Below are positions 1 to 7,443 of a stretch of 64,000 nt of DNA, piece after piece. This DNA comes from Azophilus sp965215035 (lineage in GTDB: Bacteria > Pseudomonadota > Gammaproteobacteria > Pseudomonadales > Azotimanducaceae). A model generated the notes under the pieces. The model had not been told where the DNA came from, did no database searches, and saw only the letters and a program-made list of their open reading frames with translations. Position 1 is the first letter of the stretch. Every line of letters starts with the position of its first letter. The position numbers were made by a program, and so were the translations under genes. Location of the stretch: the NCBI GenBank assembly GCA_965215035.1, contig OZ244040.1:930001-994000 (forward strand). The letters are read 5' to 3'.

Positions 1-1
1 G

Positions 2-706
2 GTGCGTACCGACCCCAACGTGCCCAAGCATAAGGGGCTTTCCTACTTCTTTCTTTCCATGCATTCCCCCGGCATCGAGACCAAGCCCATCAAACAGCTT
101 TCCGGCGACTCGAACTTCAACGAAGTGTATTTCACCGACGTGCGCATCCCCGACGCGCAACGTCTCGGCGCCGTGGGCCAGGGTTGGCAGGTCTCCATCA
201 CCACCCTGATGCACGAGCGGGCCGCAATCGGTGGCGGCGGCGGTGGCGGAGACTTTCATACACTCCTCAAGCTGGCACAGACCGTCACCATCGACGATCG
301 CCCGGCCATCGAGGATTCCGCCGTGCGCGCCAAGCTGGCCGATTGGTACTGCCGGCGGGCCGGGCTCAAGTACACCGGCTACCGGACGCTCAGCGCACTC
401 TCCCGGGGCGATACGCCGGGGCCGGAAAATTCCATCGGCAAGCTGGTCGGCGCACCCATGGCCCAGGATATGGCCTCTTTCGCCATGGATCTCATGGAAA
501 TGTCGGGGGCTGTCTGGGATGCCGACTACTCCGCACCGTCGGGCCTGTTCCCCACCAACTTTATGGCGATCCCCGGCATGCGGATCGCCGGCGGCACGGA
601 TGAGATCATGGCCAACATAATCGCCGAAAGGGTGCTAGGCATGCCCCAGGAGCCGAGGCTGGACAAGGGTATTCCCTTCAACAAGGTGCCCACCGGGGCA
701 AGTTAG
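2..706 (+). CDS. Acyl-CoA dehydrogenase, C-terminal part (gene starts upstream of the window)
   Basis: This is the last 234 residues of an acyl-CoA dehydrogenase, a flavoenzyme that introduces an alpha,beta double bond into acyl-CoA thioesters and passes electrons to ETF. The middle beta domain is visible ('KQLSGDSNFNEVYFTDVRIP'), followed by the helical C-terminal domain, which ends in the family motif 'GGTDEIMANIIAERVLGMPQ'. The in-frame GTG at position 2 is internal: the family is about 380-400 residues long and the N-terminal FAD domain is missing, so the gene is cut by the window edge. A glycine run (six or seven Gly) near residue 77 is unusual but in frame. The substrate cannot be told from this part. 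No neighbour in the window belongs to the same pathway. Confidence 0.9.
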   Translation: MRTDPNVPKHKGLSYFFLSMHSPGIETKPIKQLSGDSNFNEVYFTDVRIPDAQRLGAVGQGWQVSITTLMHERAAIGGGGGGGDFHTLLKLAQTVTIDDRPAIEDSAVRAKLADWYCRRAGLKYTGYRTLSALSRGDTPGPENSIGKLVGAPMAQDMASFAMDLMEMSGAVWDADYSAPSGLFPTNFMAIPGMRIAGGTDEIMANIIAERVLGMPQEPRLDKGIPFNKVPTGAS

Positions 707-767
707 CGCCGACCGGCACCGACTTTCGTCGCCAGCGAATCAAGGCGGCCACTCCCTGCCGCTCCGC

Positions 768-867
768 CCGGGCGACAGCGACGGCCATAGGCGGATCGAC
801 GACTGCACCGAGGCTCCTGAAGAGCGAAAGATGCCGCCGACCGGGCAACGGCGATGGCCATGGGCGG
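768..867. repeat. Imperfect direct repeat, 73-bp period, in intergenic DNA
   Basis: Two copies of a 27-bp segment (768-794 and 841-867) match at 23 of 27 positions by eye and start 73 bp apart, between the acyl-CoA dehydrogenase and the MAPEG gene. The second copy runs into the hairpin at 877-894. The period resembles that of the other internal duplications in this window. Confidence 0.6.
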
Positions 868-876
868 GGCCCGCAA

Positions 877-894
877 ACCGGGCCACGGCCCGGT
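877..894 (-). terminator. Candidate terminator hairpin after the MAPEG gene
   Basis: A 7-bp perfect stem (ACCGGGC / GCCCGGT) closes a 4-nt loop. It lies 7 nt beyond the MAPEG stop codon on the minus strand and is followed on that strand by only three T residues (TTTGCGGG), so it is a weak terminator candidate at best. Confidence 0.35.
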
Positions 895-901
895 CACAAC
901 C

Positions 902-1297
902 CTATAGGGCTAGAACTCCCTGCCACAGCGCTACGCCACCCAGGATGATCGTCACCAGCAGCGTCCCGATGGCACCCACGGCCCGCAAGGGTTGGCTTGA
1001 ACCGTCGTGACGGAGCCCAATGGGATGAGCGATGCGGGCCAGCACCAGGATCACGCCCAGGACATGCAGGAGGATGTGGTTACCGCCGTTCGCCTCGACG
1101 ACCCCCATCAGAATCAGCGCCAAGGGTACCTGTTCGGTGAAGTTGCCGTGCCGCCGGATGGCTGTGGCGAGTTCCATATTGTCGCCGTGCAGTATCCAAA
1201 TGCCGGCCTTGCCGCGCATCGCGCCGACCTTGAACATGAGATAGATGCCTATCGCCACGAGGATTGCAGCGTAGAGGGCAGTTATCGCAAACATCAT
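902..1297 (-). CDS. MAPEG family integral membrane protein
   Basis: A 131-residue protein with about four hydrophobic helices, matching the MAPEG superfamily (membrane-associated eicosanoid/glutathione metabolism proteins). The conserved stretch 'HGDNMELATAIRRHGNFTEQ' contains the Arg-x-x-x-Asn-x-x-Glu-like pattern typical of bacterial members, followed by 'VPLALILMGVVEANGG'. Bacterial MAPEG proteins of this length are usually of unknown substrate; glutathione-dependent detoxification in the inner membrane is the family expectation. The start was set at the ATG at 1297 because AAGGAG (1306-1311 on the minus strand) precedes it. The frame stays open further upstream, but that part has no recognisable sequence. 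Confidence 0.85.
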   Translation of the reverse strand: MMFAITALYAAILVAIGIYLMFKVGAMRGKAGIWILHGDNMELATAIRRHGNFTEQVPLALILMGVVEANGGNHILLHVLGVILVLARIAHPIGLRHDGSSQPLRAVGAIGTLLVTIILGGVALWQGVLAL

Positions 1298-1661
1298 GAT
1301 GGGGACTCCTTGTGATCGGCGGCAATTGTGCTGGCGCGGCGGCGTGCGAACAAGCGCTTTCCCGCCAGCGGCACACGTTGCGCCAAGGGTCGGGACGACC
1401 GCGCCGAACGGGAGGAAACCAACCAAATTCGCGCATGCGCCGCGCCCACCCGCCAAACCTTTGCGGCTCGCGCCAGCGCCCATGCCCATGGGAGCAGCAA
1501 GGCAAACTCGCCCGGCGTTCGGCGGATGCGTGCGGTGCGCCGGCTCGAAGGCCGTCCACGCAAGCAAACGATAGGAGAATTTGATGGGATGGTCCGCCCC
1601 GTTTCATTCGCACGGCCTCGAAGGCCACAATGAGCTTCTCTATCGACAAACGGAACAGATC
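1298..1661. other. Intergenic stretch without recognisable genes
   Basis: These 364 bases lie between the MAPEG start and the IS110 remnant. Several frames are open on both strands because of high GC, but none shows a family motif or a convincing ribosome binding site. The MAPEG Shine-Dalgarno is at its left end. The right end may hold the left boundary of the former IS110 element, but no boundary can be fixed. Confidence 0.5.
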
Positions 1662-1772
1662 ATGACCGACATTAGACGAGTTGGCATCGATTTGGCCAAG
1701 AAGATTTTCCACCTGACCGCGGTCGGTGAGGACGGCGAGGTGGTGGAACGCAAACGCTTTCGCTCCATAATA
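1662..1772 (+). pseudogene. IS110-family transposase remnant (N-terminal fragment)
   Basis: An ATG at 1662 opens 'MTDIRRVGIDLAKKIFHLTA' and continues 'VGEDGEVVERKRFRS'. This is the start of the IS110-family DEDD transposase, whose first catalytic Asp sits in the 'GIDLAK' motif. The similarity stops after about 35-37 residues, and the frame ends at 1817 in unrelated residues. A full transposase is about 300-400 residues, so this is a dead fragment. IS110 elements lack long inverted repeats, so the ends cannot be read from sequence. The break is about 70 bp upstream of the serine hydrolase, and the deletion or insertion may have affected that gene's start. Confidence 0.75.
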
Positions 1773-1842
1773 GAAGGAACCGCCGCTCGGACTTTGTGCC
1801 GTCAAGAGCGGGTATAACACCGCGGATTTAAGGAGAAGAAAA

Positions 1843-2967
1843 CTGGACATTCACGGCAGTTGTGCGCCTCGGTTCGAGGCGGTGCGGGCAGCCTTTGCGG
1901 AGAATTTCGCAGAGCGGGGCGAAGTGGGTGCCTCCGTTGCGGTGAGCCTGGAGGGCGAATACGTGGTCGATCTTTGGGGCGGGTACCGGGACCGGGCCGC
2001 AACCCTGCCCTGGGAGGAGCATACGATCGTCAACGTTTACTCCACCACCAAGACCATGGCCGCGCTGGTTGCGCTCCTGCTCGCCGACCGGGGCGAACTC
2101 GACTTCCATGCGCCGGTAAAAAAGTACTGGCCGGAGTTCGCGGCAAACGGCAAGGAAAAGGTGGAGGTGCGGCACTTCATGAGCCACTCGGCCGGGCTTT
2201 CCGGCATGGACGAGCCGATCTCCGGCAACGACCTCTATGATTGGGAAAAGGTGGTGGCGGCGCTCGCCCGCCAAGCGCCCTGGTGGGCACCGGGAACCGC
2301 CAGCGGCTACCACGCGCTCACCCAGGGCTATCTGATCGGCGAACTGGTGCGCCGCATCGCCGGGGAGTCGCTGGGTACCTTTTTCCGCCGCGAGATTGCC
2401 GAGCCCCTCCATGCCGATTTCCACATCGGTACGGGGGCGGAGCACCACCACAGAATCGGCGAACTCATACCCCCGAAGGAAGCACCCGCCGCAGCGGCAA
2501 AAAAAGATTCCATCGCCGCACGGACATTCGCCAGCCCCTCGGTCAAGGCACGGGAGTCGGCCACCGCCGCCTGGCGGCAGGCGGAACTGCCCGCCGCCAA
2601 CGGCCACGGCAACGCCCGCTCGGTGGTCGCCGTACAAACCCTGGCCGCCAACCTGGGCAGCGCCCGTGGTAAGCGCCTGATGTCCGAACCCGGCTGCCGG
2701 GTGATCTTCGAGGAGCAGACCTTCGGCACCGACCTGGTGCTGGGCGTGCCGGTCAAGTTCGGCATGGGCTACGGCCTCACTACCGACCTGCTGCCGATGG
2801 GGCCGAACCAGCACATCGCCTATTGGGGCGGATGGGGTGGCTCAACGGCCGTGATCGACCTGGATGCGCGACTTTGCGTGTCCTACGTCATGAACCGCAT
2901 GGAAGGCAACCTGATGGGCGACCTGCGCGGATTCAAACTACTGCAGGCGGCGTACCGCTCGCTATGA
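1843..2967 (+). CDS. Serine hydrolase of the beta-lactamase class C / EstB family
   Basis: A beta-lactamase-fold serine hydrolase (374 residues from the proposed start). The nucleophile motif SxxK is 'STTK' about 70 residues in ('VYSTTKTMAALVALLLADRG'). The second motif is 'SGYHALTQGYLIGELVRR', and the C-terminal glycine-rich strand is 'YWGGWGGSTAVIDLDA'. Such proteins act as esterases or amidases rather than true beta-lactamases. Homologues begin with a 'DIHG.C.PRFEAVR..F' stretch, which is encoded here from CTG 1843. AGGAG at 1831-1835 lies 7 nt upstream of that CTG, whereas the first standard start (GTG 1882) would remove this conserved segment and has no good ribosome site. A CTG start, or loss of an ATG, is therefore proposed. 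The substrate is unknown. Confidence 0.85.
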   Translation: MDIHGSCAPRFEAVRAAFAENFAERGEVGASVAVSLEGEYVVDLWGGYRDRAATLPWEEHTIVNVYSTTKTMAALVALLLADRGELDFHAPVKKYWPEFAANGKEKVEVRHFMSHSAGLSGMDEPISGNDLYDWEKVVAALARQAPWWAPGTASGYHALTQGYLIGELVRRIAGESLGTFFRREIAEPLHADFHIGTGAEHHHRIGELIPPKEAPAAAAKKDSIAARTFASPSVKARESATAAWRQAELPAANGHGNARSVVAVQTLAANLGSARGKRLMSEPGCRVIFEEQTFGTDLVLGVPVKFGMGYGLTTDLLPMGPNQHIAYWGGWGGSTAVIDLDARLCVSYVMNRMEGNLMGDLRGFKLLQAAYRSL

Positions 2968-3097
2968 GGCCCCGCCGTCGGCACGCCGTTTTCGGCACCA
3001 ACTCATGCGAACCATCGGGGCCTATGGGGATACGTTGACCAACCACGGCATCAGCACTATCGCAAAGCGTTCGCTCTTGAAAGGCGAAACTTCTTCC

Positions 3098-3607
3098 ATG
3101 GCAGTTGCCCTTATTTGGGCCATGGCGAAGAACCGGGTGATCGGCCGGGATGGCGGACTGCCGTGGCGGCTGCGCGACGACATGCGTCACTTTATGAACA
3201 CCACCATGGGGCAGCCCGTCATAATGGGGCGGCGAACCTTCGAGTCGATGCCGGGGCCGCTGCCCGGCCGAGCCAACATCGTTCTGACAAGCCGGGCCGA
3301 CTACCCCGCCCAGGGGATTCTGGTAGCATCGGATTTCGATGCCGGTTTGGCCTGCGCCGAGAAACAGTGCGCCGAGGGAGGGAAGCACACCGCCTTCGTC
3401 ATCGGCGGGGCACGGGTGTACGAGCTGGCGCTGCCTGTAGCCGATCAGCTCTTCGTCACCTGGGTACAGGCGGAGGTCGATGGAGATACCTGGTTTCCAG
3501 AGGTTGACTGGCGTCTTTGGCGCGAGACGTCGTCCCGCAACCATGCCGCGGATGCGGCCCACGACCACCCCTTCCGCATCGCCAGCTACGTCCGTAGACA
3601 AACCTAG
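3098..3607 (+). CDS. folA: Dihydrofolate reductase
   Basis: A 169-residue DHFR that reduces dihydrofolate to tetrahydrofolate with NADPH in the cytoplasm. Key features are 'ALIWAMAKNRVIGRDGGLPW' at the N-terminus (Met20-loop region), catalytic Asp28 in 'LPWRLRDDMRHF', the NADPH-binding 'MGRRTFESM', and 'FVIGGARVYELALP' with the Gly-Gly cis-peptide. The start is the ATG at 3098. The frame is open upstream, but those 31 codons do not match the family. The preceding AAGG is rather distant, so the ribosome site is weak. The gene lies alone, 67 bp upstream of fabV. Confidence 0.95.
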   Translation: MAVALIWAMAKNRVIGRDGGLPWRLRDDMRHFMNTTMGQPVIMGRRTFESMPGPLPGRANIVLTSRADYPAQGILVASDFDAGLACAEKQCAEGGKHTAFVIGGARVYELALPVADQLFVTWVQAEVDGDTWFPEVDWRLWRETSSRNHAADAAHDHPFRIASYVRRQT

Positions 3608-3674
3608 CGGCCTGCTGCGGCGGCGGATGCCCCAAGGTATCATGTCGCCCCCCACAAGGCGGGCCGCACCGCGC

Positions 3675-4865
3675 ATGATCGTCAAGCCCAGAATCCGAGG
3701 ATTCATCTGCACCACCGCACACCCGCGTGGCTGCGCTGCAAACGTACAGCGGCAGATCGAGCAGGTCAGGTCGTCGGGTTGCATCGATGCGGGCATCGCC
3801 AACGCGCTGGTGGTGGGTTGCTCGGGTGGGTACGGCCTCGCCTCCCGCATCGTGGCGGCGACCGGTTGCGGCGCCAACACACTCGGCGTGTCTCTGGAAA
3901 AACCGCCGAGCCAGAAGCGGACGGCCACCGCCGGCTGGTACAACAACCTAGCCTTTGCGCAGGCCGTTGACGGCTATGCCCAGACCATCGACGGCGATGC
4001 TTTCTCGGACGAGGTCAAGGCCAGCGCCGTCGAGGCCATCCGCCGGAATATGGGACAGATCGATCTCCTGGTCTACAGCCTGGCCTCGCCCGTACGTCGG
4101 CATCCGCGCACGGGTTTGCTGCATCGTTCCGCCCTGAAGCCCCTTGGGCGAACCCTGACCATGAAATCGCTGAACGTCGACCGGGGCGAGGTGATCGAGG
4201 TGACGCTCGAACCCGGCACCGACCAGGACATCACCGACACCGTGGCGGTCATGGGCGGCGAGGACTGGGAACTGTGGGTCGACGCCCTGGCCGAGGCGAA
4301 GCTGTTGGCACCCGGATTTCGCACGCTGGCCTTTACCTACCTCGGCAGCGACCTGACCTGGCCGATCTACTGGCAAGGCACGCTCGGCAAGGCCAAGGAA
4401 GACCTCGACCGGGCCGCCGCGGCCATTACCACGCGGCTGGCCGGTTTGGGCGGCAGCGCGAGGGTAGCCTCGCTGAAGGCCGTGGTGACCCAGGCAAGCG
4501 CCGCTATTCCGGTGGTCTCGCTCTATGTGGCGCTGCTGTTCAAGGTCATGAAGGAGCGGGGCGAGCACGAAGACAGCATCGGGCACATCCACCGGCTCTT
4601 TGCGACGCAACTCGCCAAGGGCAGCTCGCAACGCCTCGACGAGGTGGGCCGTATCCGCGTGGACGACGTGGAACTCTCGGCAGCCGTGCAGGACGAAGTA
4701 AGGCGACGTTGGCAGACGGTGACCACGCACAACCTCCCCCGGTTGGGAGACCTGCGGGGATTCAAGGCGGATTTCCTGAAAATCTTCGGTTTTGGTTTTC
4801 CTGGCGTCGACTACCAGGAAGACCTTGATCCCACGCTCGGCATGGACATTGGCTTACCCGACTGA
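3675..4865 (+). CDS. fabV: Enoyl-ACP reductase, FabV type (trans-2-enoyl-CoA reductase family)
   Basis: A 396-residue NADH-dependent enoyl-[acyl-carrier-protein] reductase performing the last step of fatty-acid elongation. The family N-terminus 'MIVKPRIRGFICTTAHPRGC' fixes the start at ATG 3675. The nucleotide-binding glycine motif is 'VVGCSGGYGLASRI'. The catalytic Tyr-x8-Lys is visible in 'IYWQGTLGKAK', and the C-terminus ends 'DFLKIFGFGFPGVDYQEDLD'. The length equals that of characterised FabV (about 398). FabV enzymes are known to be poorly inhibited by triclosan. No FabI-type gene is in the window. It follows folA on the same strand with a short gap and may be co-transcribed. Confidence 0.95.
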   Translation: MIVKPRIRGFICTTAHPRGCAANVQRQIEQVRSSGCIDAGIANALVVGCSGGYGLASRIVAATGCGANTLGVSLEKPPSQKRTATAGWYNNLAFAQAVDGYAQTIDGDAFSDEVKASAVEAIRRNMGQIDLLVYSLASPVRRHPRTGLLHRSALKPLGRTLTMKSLNVDRGEVIEVTLEPGTDQDITDTVAVMGGEDWELWVDALAEAKLLAPGFRTLAFTYLGSDLTWPIYWQGTLGKAKEDLDRAAAAITTRLAGLGGSARVASLKAVVTQASAAIPVVSLYVALLFKVMKERGEHEDSIGHIHRLFATQLAKGSSQRLDEVGRIRVDDVELSAAVQDEVRRRWQTVTTHNLPRLGDLRGFKADFLKIFGFGFPGVDYQEDLDPTLGMDIGLPD

Positions 4866-5024
4866 ACGACATTAGCCACTGGAGCAGCCCGCCTGGGGGT
4901 TGCTTCAATGGCGTCCATGCCAACACTCACAGAAGCGCGTATTTTGCCCGCTTTCGCAACGGCGGCGCGCGGCAGCGCTGCTGCGAAGCCGTGCGGCCGG
5001 GTGCGCAACGAAACCTGTTGAGAC

Positions 5025-6368
5025 ATGCGTGCCGCGCCACGGGGTCTGGCCGCCAATGCGCGCCCGTTTCGTTATGGGTTCTATCCCGCCGTGGCCCTGG
5101 GGTTCCTACTGTTTGCGGAACCGGAGCCCTGGCGGGCAGCGGTGGTGGCCGCGGCGTGCGGGCTCTGGCCACCAGTTGCAGACGGCCTCTCGCGGGTAGG
5201 CGTCGCGCTACGCCGTCGGCGACTCGCCAAGCCGCGGCGGGGCGCGTGCGGCCGGGGTATCCCGCGGGCAGCGGACGCTCGCCAGGAGCTGCGGCTGCAC
5301 CTGCTCGAGGCGGCGCTCGCAAGCTTTCTGTTCGCCGCCAGCGGTTTTCCAGCAACCCTTTTGGGGGTGGTCTCCGTCATCCTGGTGATGAGCAACGCCC
5401 TGCAGGGCGGGTTGTGGCAGGCGCTGAAGGCGATTGGCTGTGCTGCCCCGGCATTGGCCGGTGGCCTGCTGGTCTCGCCCGCCCTGGTGTCGCCAAGCGG
5501 GATGGCGGCGTTCGCCGGGCTGTTGTTGCTGACCTACTGCACCCTGGTGGCACATGTCGCCTATGTCCGGCTGCTGGCCACCCAAGGGGAGCGTACTGAG
5601 ATTCGGGCGTTGAATGCCCGGCTGCAACAGTATCTGCCCCATACCCTGGCCAGACGCCTAGGCGGTGCCGACCGGCCGCGCCTAGAGCGGCGGTGGCTGG
5701 TGGTGGTGTTCGCGGATCTTGCCGGATTTACGCGACTGGTCGAGCGCCTACAGATGGAAGAGCTCGCAACCATGCTCGACACCTATCTGCAATGCATCGC
5801 GAGCGTCACCCAGCAATGGGGCGGTGCCGTCAGCAAGGTGGTCGGCGATGGCGCGCTGCTGGTATTCGGAGAGGAGGGCGCGAGATCCCATCGGCAATTG
5901 GTGGCGGATGCCCTGGGCTGCTGCCGGAACCTGTCCGGGGAACTGGAAAAGCTGACCGCCAACTGGCAGAGCCGCGGGCTGCCCGGGGCTGCCTGGGTCA
6001 AGATCGGCGTATCGAGCGGCTACTGCTCGCTCGGCGACTGGGGCGGGGGTGGGCGGCTGGAGTATACGGTGATCGGCTATCCGGTGAACTTGGCCAGCCG
6101 GCTGCAGAGCCTGGCCGCCGCCGGCGAGGTGCTGCTGTGCGAGCGCACCTCGCTACTGGCGGAAGCGCCCCTGTCCCCGGGCATGCGCCGCAAGGTGAAA
6201 GGGCTTGGCGAAGTGCTGTTCCGCAAGGTCGATTATCGAGCGGACGGCGCGCCCCACTGCACACCCATGACCGACTGTACCGATGCACGCGAGGGCGGGT
6301 GGCTGGAATCGAAAAGGTCGCCATCGGTGAAGTGTTCCATGACGTGGCCGAAAGGGTCGTGCCAATAG
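5025..6368 (+). CDS. Membrane-anchored class III adenylate/guanylate cyclase
   Basis: A 447-residue protein with hydrophobic segments in residues 1-180 (about five membrane spans), a short linker ('TEIRALNARLQQYLPHTLAR') and a class III cyclase catalytic domain. Both metal-binding aspartates are present: Asp231 ('VVFADLAGFTRL') and Asp275 ('KVVGDGALLVFG'). The transition-state pair Asn355 and Arg359 lies in 'YPVNLASRLQ', so the enzyme is probably active. Lys271 and Thr348 fit the class IIIb adenylyl-specific pattern, but base specificity is inferred only. The last 45 codons overlap the 3' end of the convergent VOC gene and encode a non-conserved tail. No cAMP receptor gene is nearby. Confidence 0.88.
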   Translation: MRAAPRGLAANARPFRYGFYPAVALGFLLFAEPEPWRAAVVAAACGLWPPVADGLSRVGVALRRRRLAKPRRGACGRGIPRAADARQELRLHLLEAALASFLFAASGFPATLLGVVSVILVMSNALQGGLWQALKAIGCAAPALAGGLLVSPALVSPSGMAAFAGLLLLTYCTLVAHVAYVRLLATQGERTEIRALNARLQQYLPHTLARRLGGADRPRLERRWLVVVFADLAGFTRLVERLQMEELATMLDTYLQCIASVTQQWGGAVSKVVGDGALLVFGEEGARSHRQLVADALGCCRNLSGELEKLTANWQSRGLPGAAWVKIGVSSGYCSLGDWGGGGRLEYTVIGYPVNLASRLQSLAAAGEVLLCERTSLLAEAPLSPGMRRKVKGLGEVLFRKVDYRADGAPHCTPMTDCTDAREGGWLESKRSPSVKCSMTWPKGSCQ

Positions 6369-7189
6369 TCGAAGACCTGGCTGCCCAGTATGTGCTTACC
6401 GATACCCCATTGATGCTGGTAGCCCTGGTCGGCGAGATGGTCGTGACCCAACATCAGATCGTCCCAGTCCTGCACTTCGAAGGCCGCATGCTGCAACCCG
6501 GGTGCTTCTGCCTTGAGCAGGAACAGGCTGTGGTGGTCGACGGGCACCTCACCCCGGTTGCAGCGCAGGAAGGCACCCAGTGTATTGGTTTCCTCGCCGG
6601 CATAGATCTCATCCGAGGTTAGCAGGCCGAATCTCTCCTTATACCAGCGCTCGCTTTCCCCGAGATCTTTGACAAAAAGCACGCAATGGCCCAGGCGCTT
6701 GACCTGGGAAGCGCGCCGCCGCAGCCGAACCGGCTGGCGCAGACGCGCACGATGCGTGCCCGTATTGATCGGCAGCCGCTCTTCGACCGAACGGGCGGAG
6801 GATGCGCTCCAGCCGTGAATGCCATCCACTACCAGCCCGTTGGGGTCGGTAAAGCGCACCCTAAGCCCGCCGCCCGGGGCCTGGATTCGATGCACCCCGG
6901 AAGCGCCGTCGAGAGATGCGAGCGCCCGAAGATCCTCCTTGGATTCCATTAGAAAGCCAACGCCGAGGAACCTCCCCTCCCCCTGCTCCGCAATATGCGC
7001 GTAGGGTTCTCCGTCGGTGCCGCTACTGTAGAGCGCGGGCGCGCCCTCCCTGGTGACGCCTTCCTCCACATGTAGCCCAAAGTCGGTGAGAAAGGTTTTC
7101 ATCCGGCGCAAGTCCGGTACACGCAGCCGCAGGTAGGCAATATCCGCAGCCCTTGGGGAAGGACGCGCTTCGGTGGTTTGTTCGGACAT
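6233..7189 (-). CDS. Extradiol-dioxygenase-like VOC (glyoxalase) family protein
   Basis: A 318-residue two-domain vicinal-oxygen-chelate protein resembling type I extradiol (ring-cleaving) dioxygenases. The second domain holds a likely Fe(II) facial triad: His168 ('RLGHCVLFVKDLGESERWY'), His234 ('GLQHAAFEVQDWDDL') and Glu285 ('GHVMEHFTDGDLF'). The N-terminal domain ('IAYLRLRVPDLRRMKTFLTD') is the degenerate repeat. Similar proteins are annotated as catechol 2,3-dioxygenase or glyoxalase; the true substrate is unknown. It converges on the cyclase with a 136-nt overlap and is divergent from hemE, with two mobile palindromic elements in between. Confidence 0.85.
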   Translation of the reverse strand: MSEQTTEARPSPRAADIAYLRLRVPDLRRMKTFLTDFGLHVEEGVTREGAPALYSSGTDGEPYAHIAEQGEGRFLGVGFLMESKEDLRALASLDGASGVHRIQAPGGGLRVRFTDPNGLVVDGIHGWSASSARSVEERLPINTGTHRARLRQPVRLRRRASQVKRLGHCVLFVKDLGESERWYKERFGLLTSDEIYAGEETNTLGAFLRCNRGEVPVDHHSLFLLKAEAPGLQHAAFEVQDWDDLMLGHDHLADQGYQHQWGIGKHILGSQVFDYWHDPFGHVMEHFTDGDLFDSSHPPSRASVQSVMGVQWGAPSAR

Positions 7190-7215
7190 CGGTTATCACA
7201 GGGCTCCGTCTGGGG

Positions 7216-7304
7216 GGTAGTGTATCAGTTTGCATTTGTGGACCGGGCGGAGGCACGGCACACAGGGGATTCGGCAGGCTCGGGATGCAAACCGATACAC
7301 TACC
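7216..7304 (+). mobile_element. MITE-like palindromic element, copy A (89 bp)
   Basis: The 20-bp ends are inverted repeats (left GGTAGTGTATCAGTTTGCAT; right end its complement with one mismatch). The element shares about 68 of the central 81 bases with copy B at 36436 and is clearly alike to copy C at 53073. The left flank 7208-7215 is GTCTGGGG. The matching right flank GTCTAGGG is found at 7401-7408, beyond the second element that has inserted into this copy's right end. There is no coding capacity. It lies between the divergent VOC gene and hemE. Confidence 0.85.
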
Positions 7305-7305
7305 G

Positions 7306-7393
7306 GACAGTGGCTCAGTTTAAACTTGTGGATCATGGCAAGGCCGTCCCACATGGCGTTCGACGCAGCCAGAATTCAAACTGAGCCAGCACC
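7306..7393 (+). mobile_element. MITE-like palindromic element, copy A2 (88 bp), nested at the end of copy A
   Basis: A diverged member of the same family. The inner inverted repeats are TGGCTCAGTTT (7311-7321) and AAACTGAGCCA (7378-7388), followed by the shared interior motif CTTGTGGATC. It is flanked by a perfect 8-bp duplication, CACTACCG, at 7298-7305 and 7394-7401. The left duplication is the right end of copy A plus one base, so A2 inserted after A. Confidence 0.8.
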
Positions 7394-7443
7394 CACTACC
7401 GTCTAGGGTTAATCTTAGAAACAGCAAGGTGGTTTAATACGGC

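Noticed and set aside
1662..1772. IS110 remnant as the source of the palindromic elements
   Set aside because: IS110 elements lack such terminal inverted repeats and do not make 8-bp duplications, so they are unrelated.
1080..1850. Minus-strand frame spanning the MAPEG gene and IS110 remnant
   Set aside because: It is antisense to the transposase remnant and out of frame with MAPEG; no motif.
5693..6622. Open frame overlapping the cyclase catalytic domain and running into the VOC gene
   Set aside because: The true frame shows all class III cyclase catalytic residues; this one is a composition-driven shadow.
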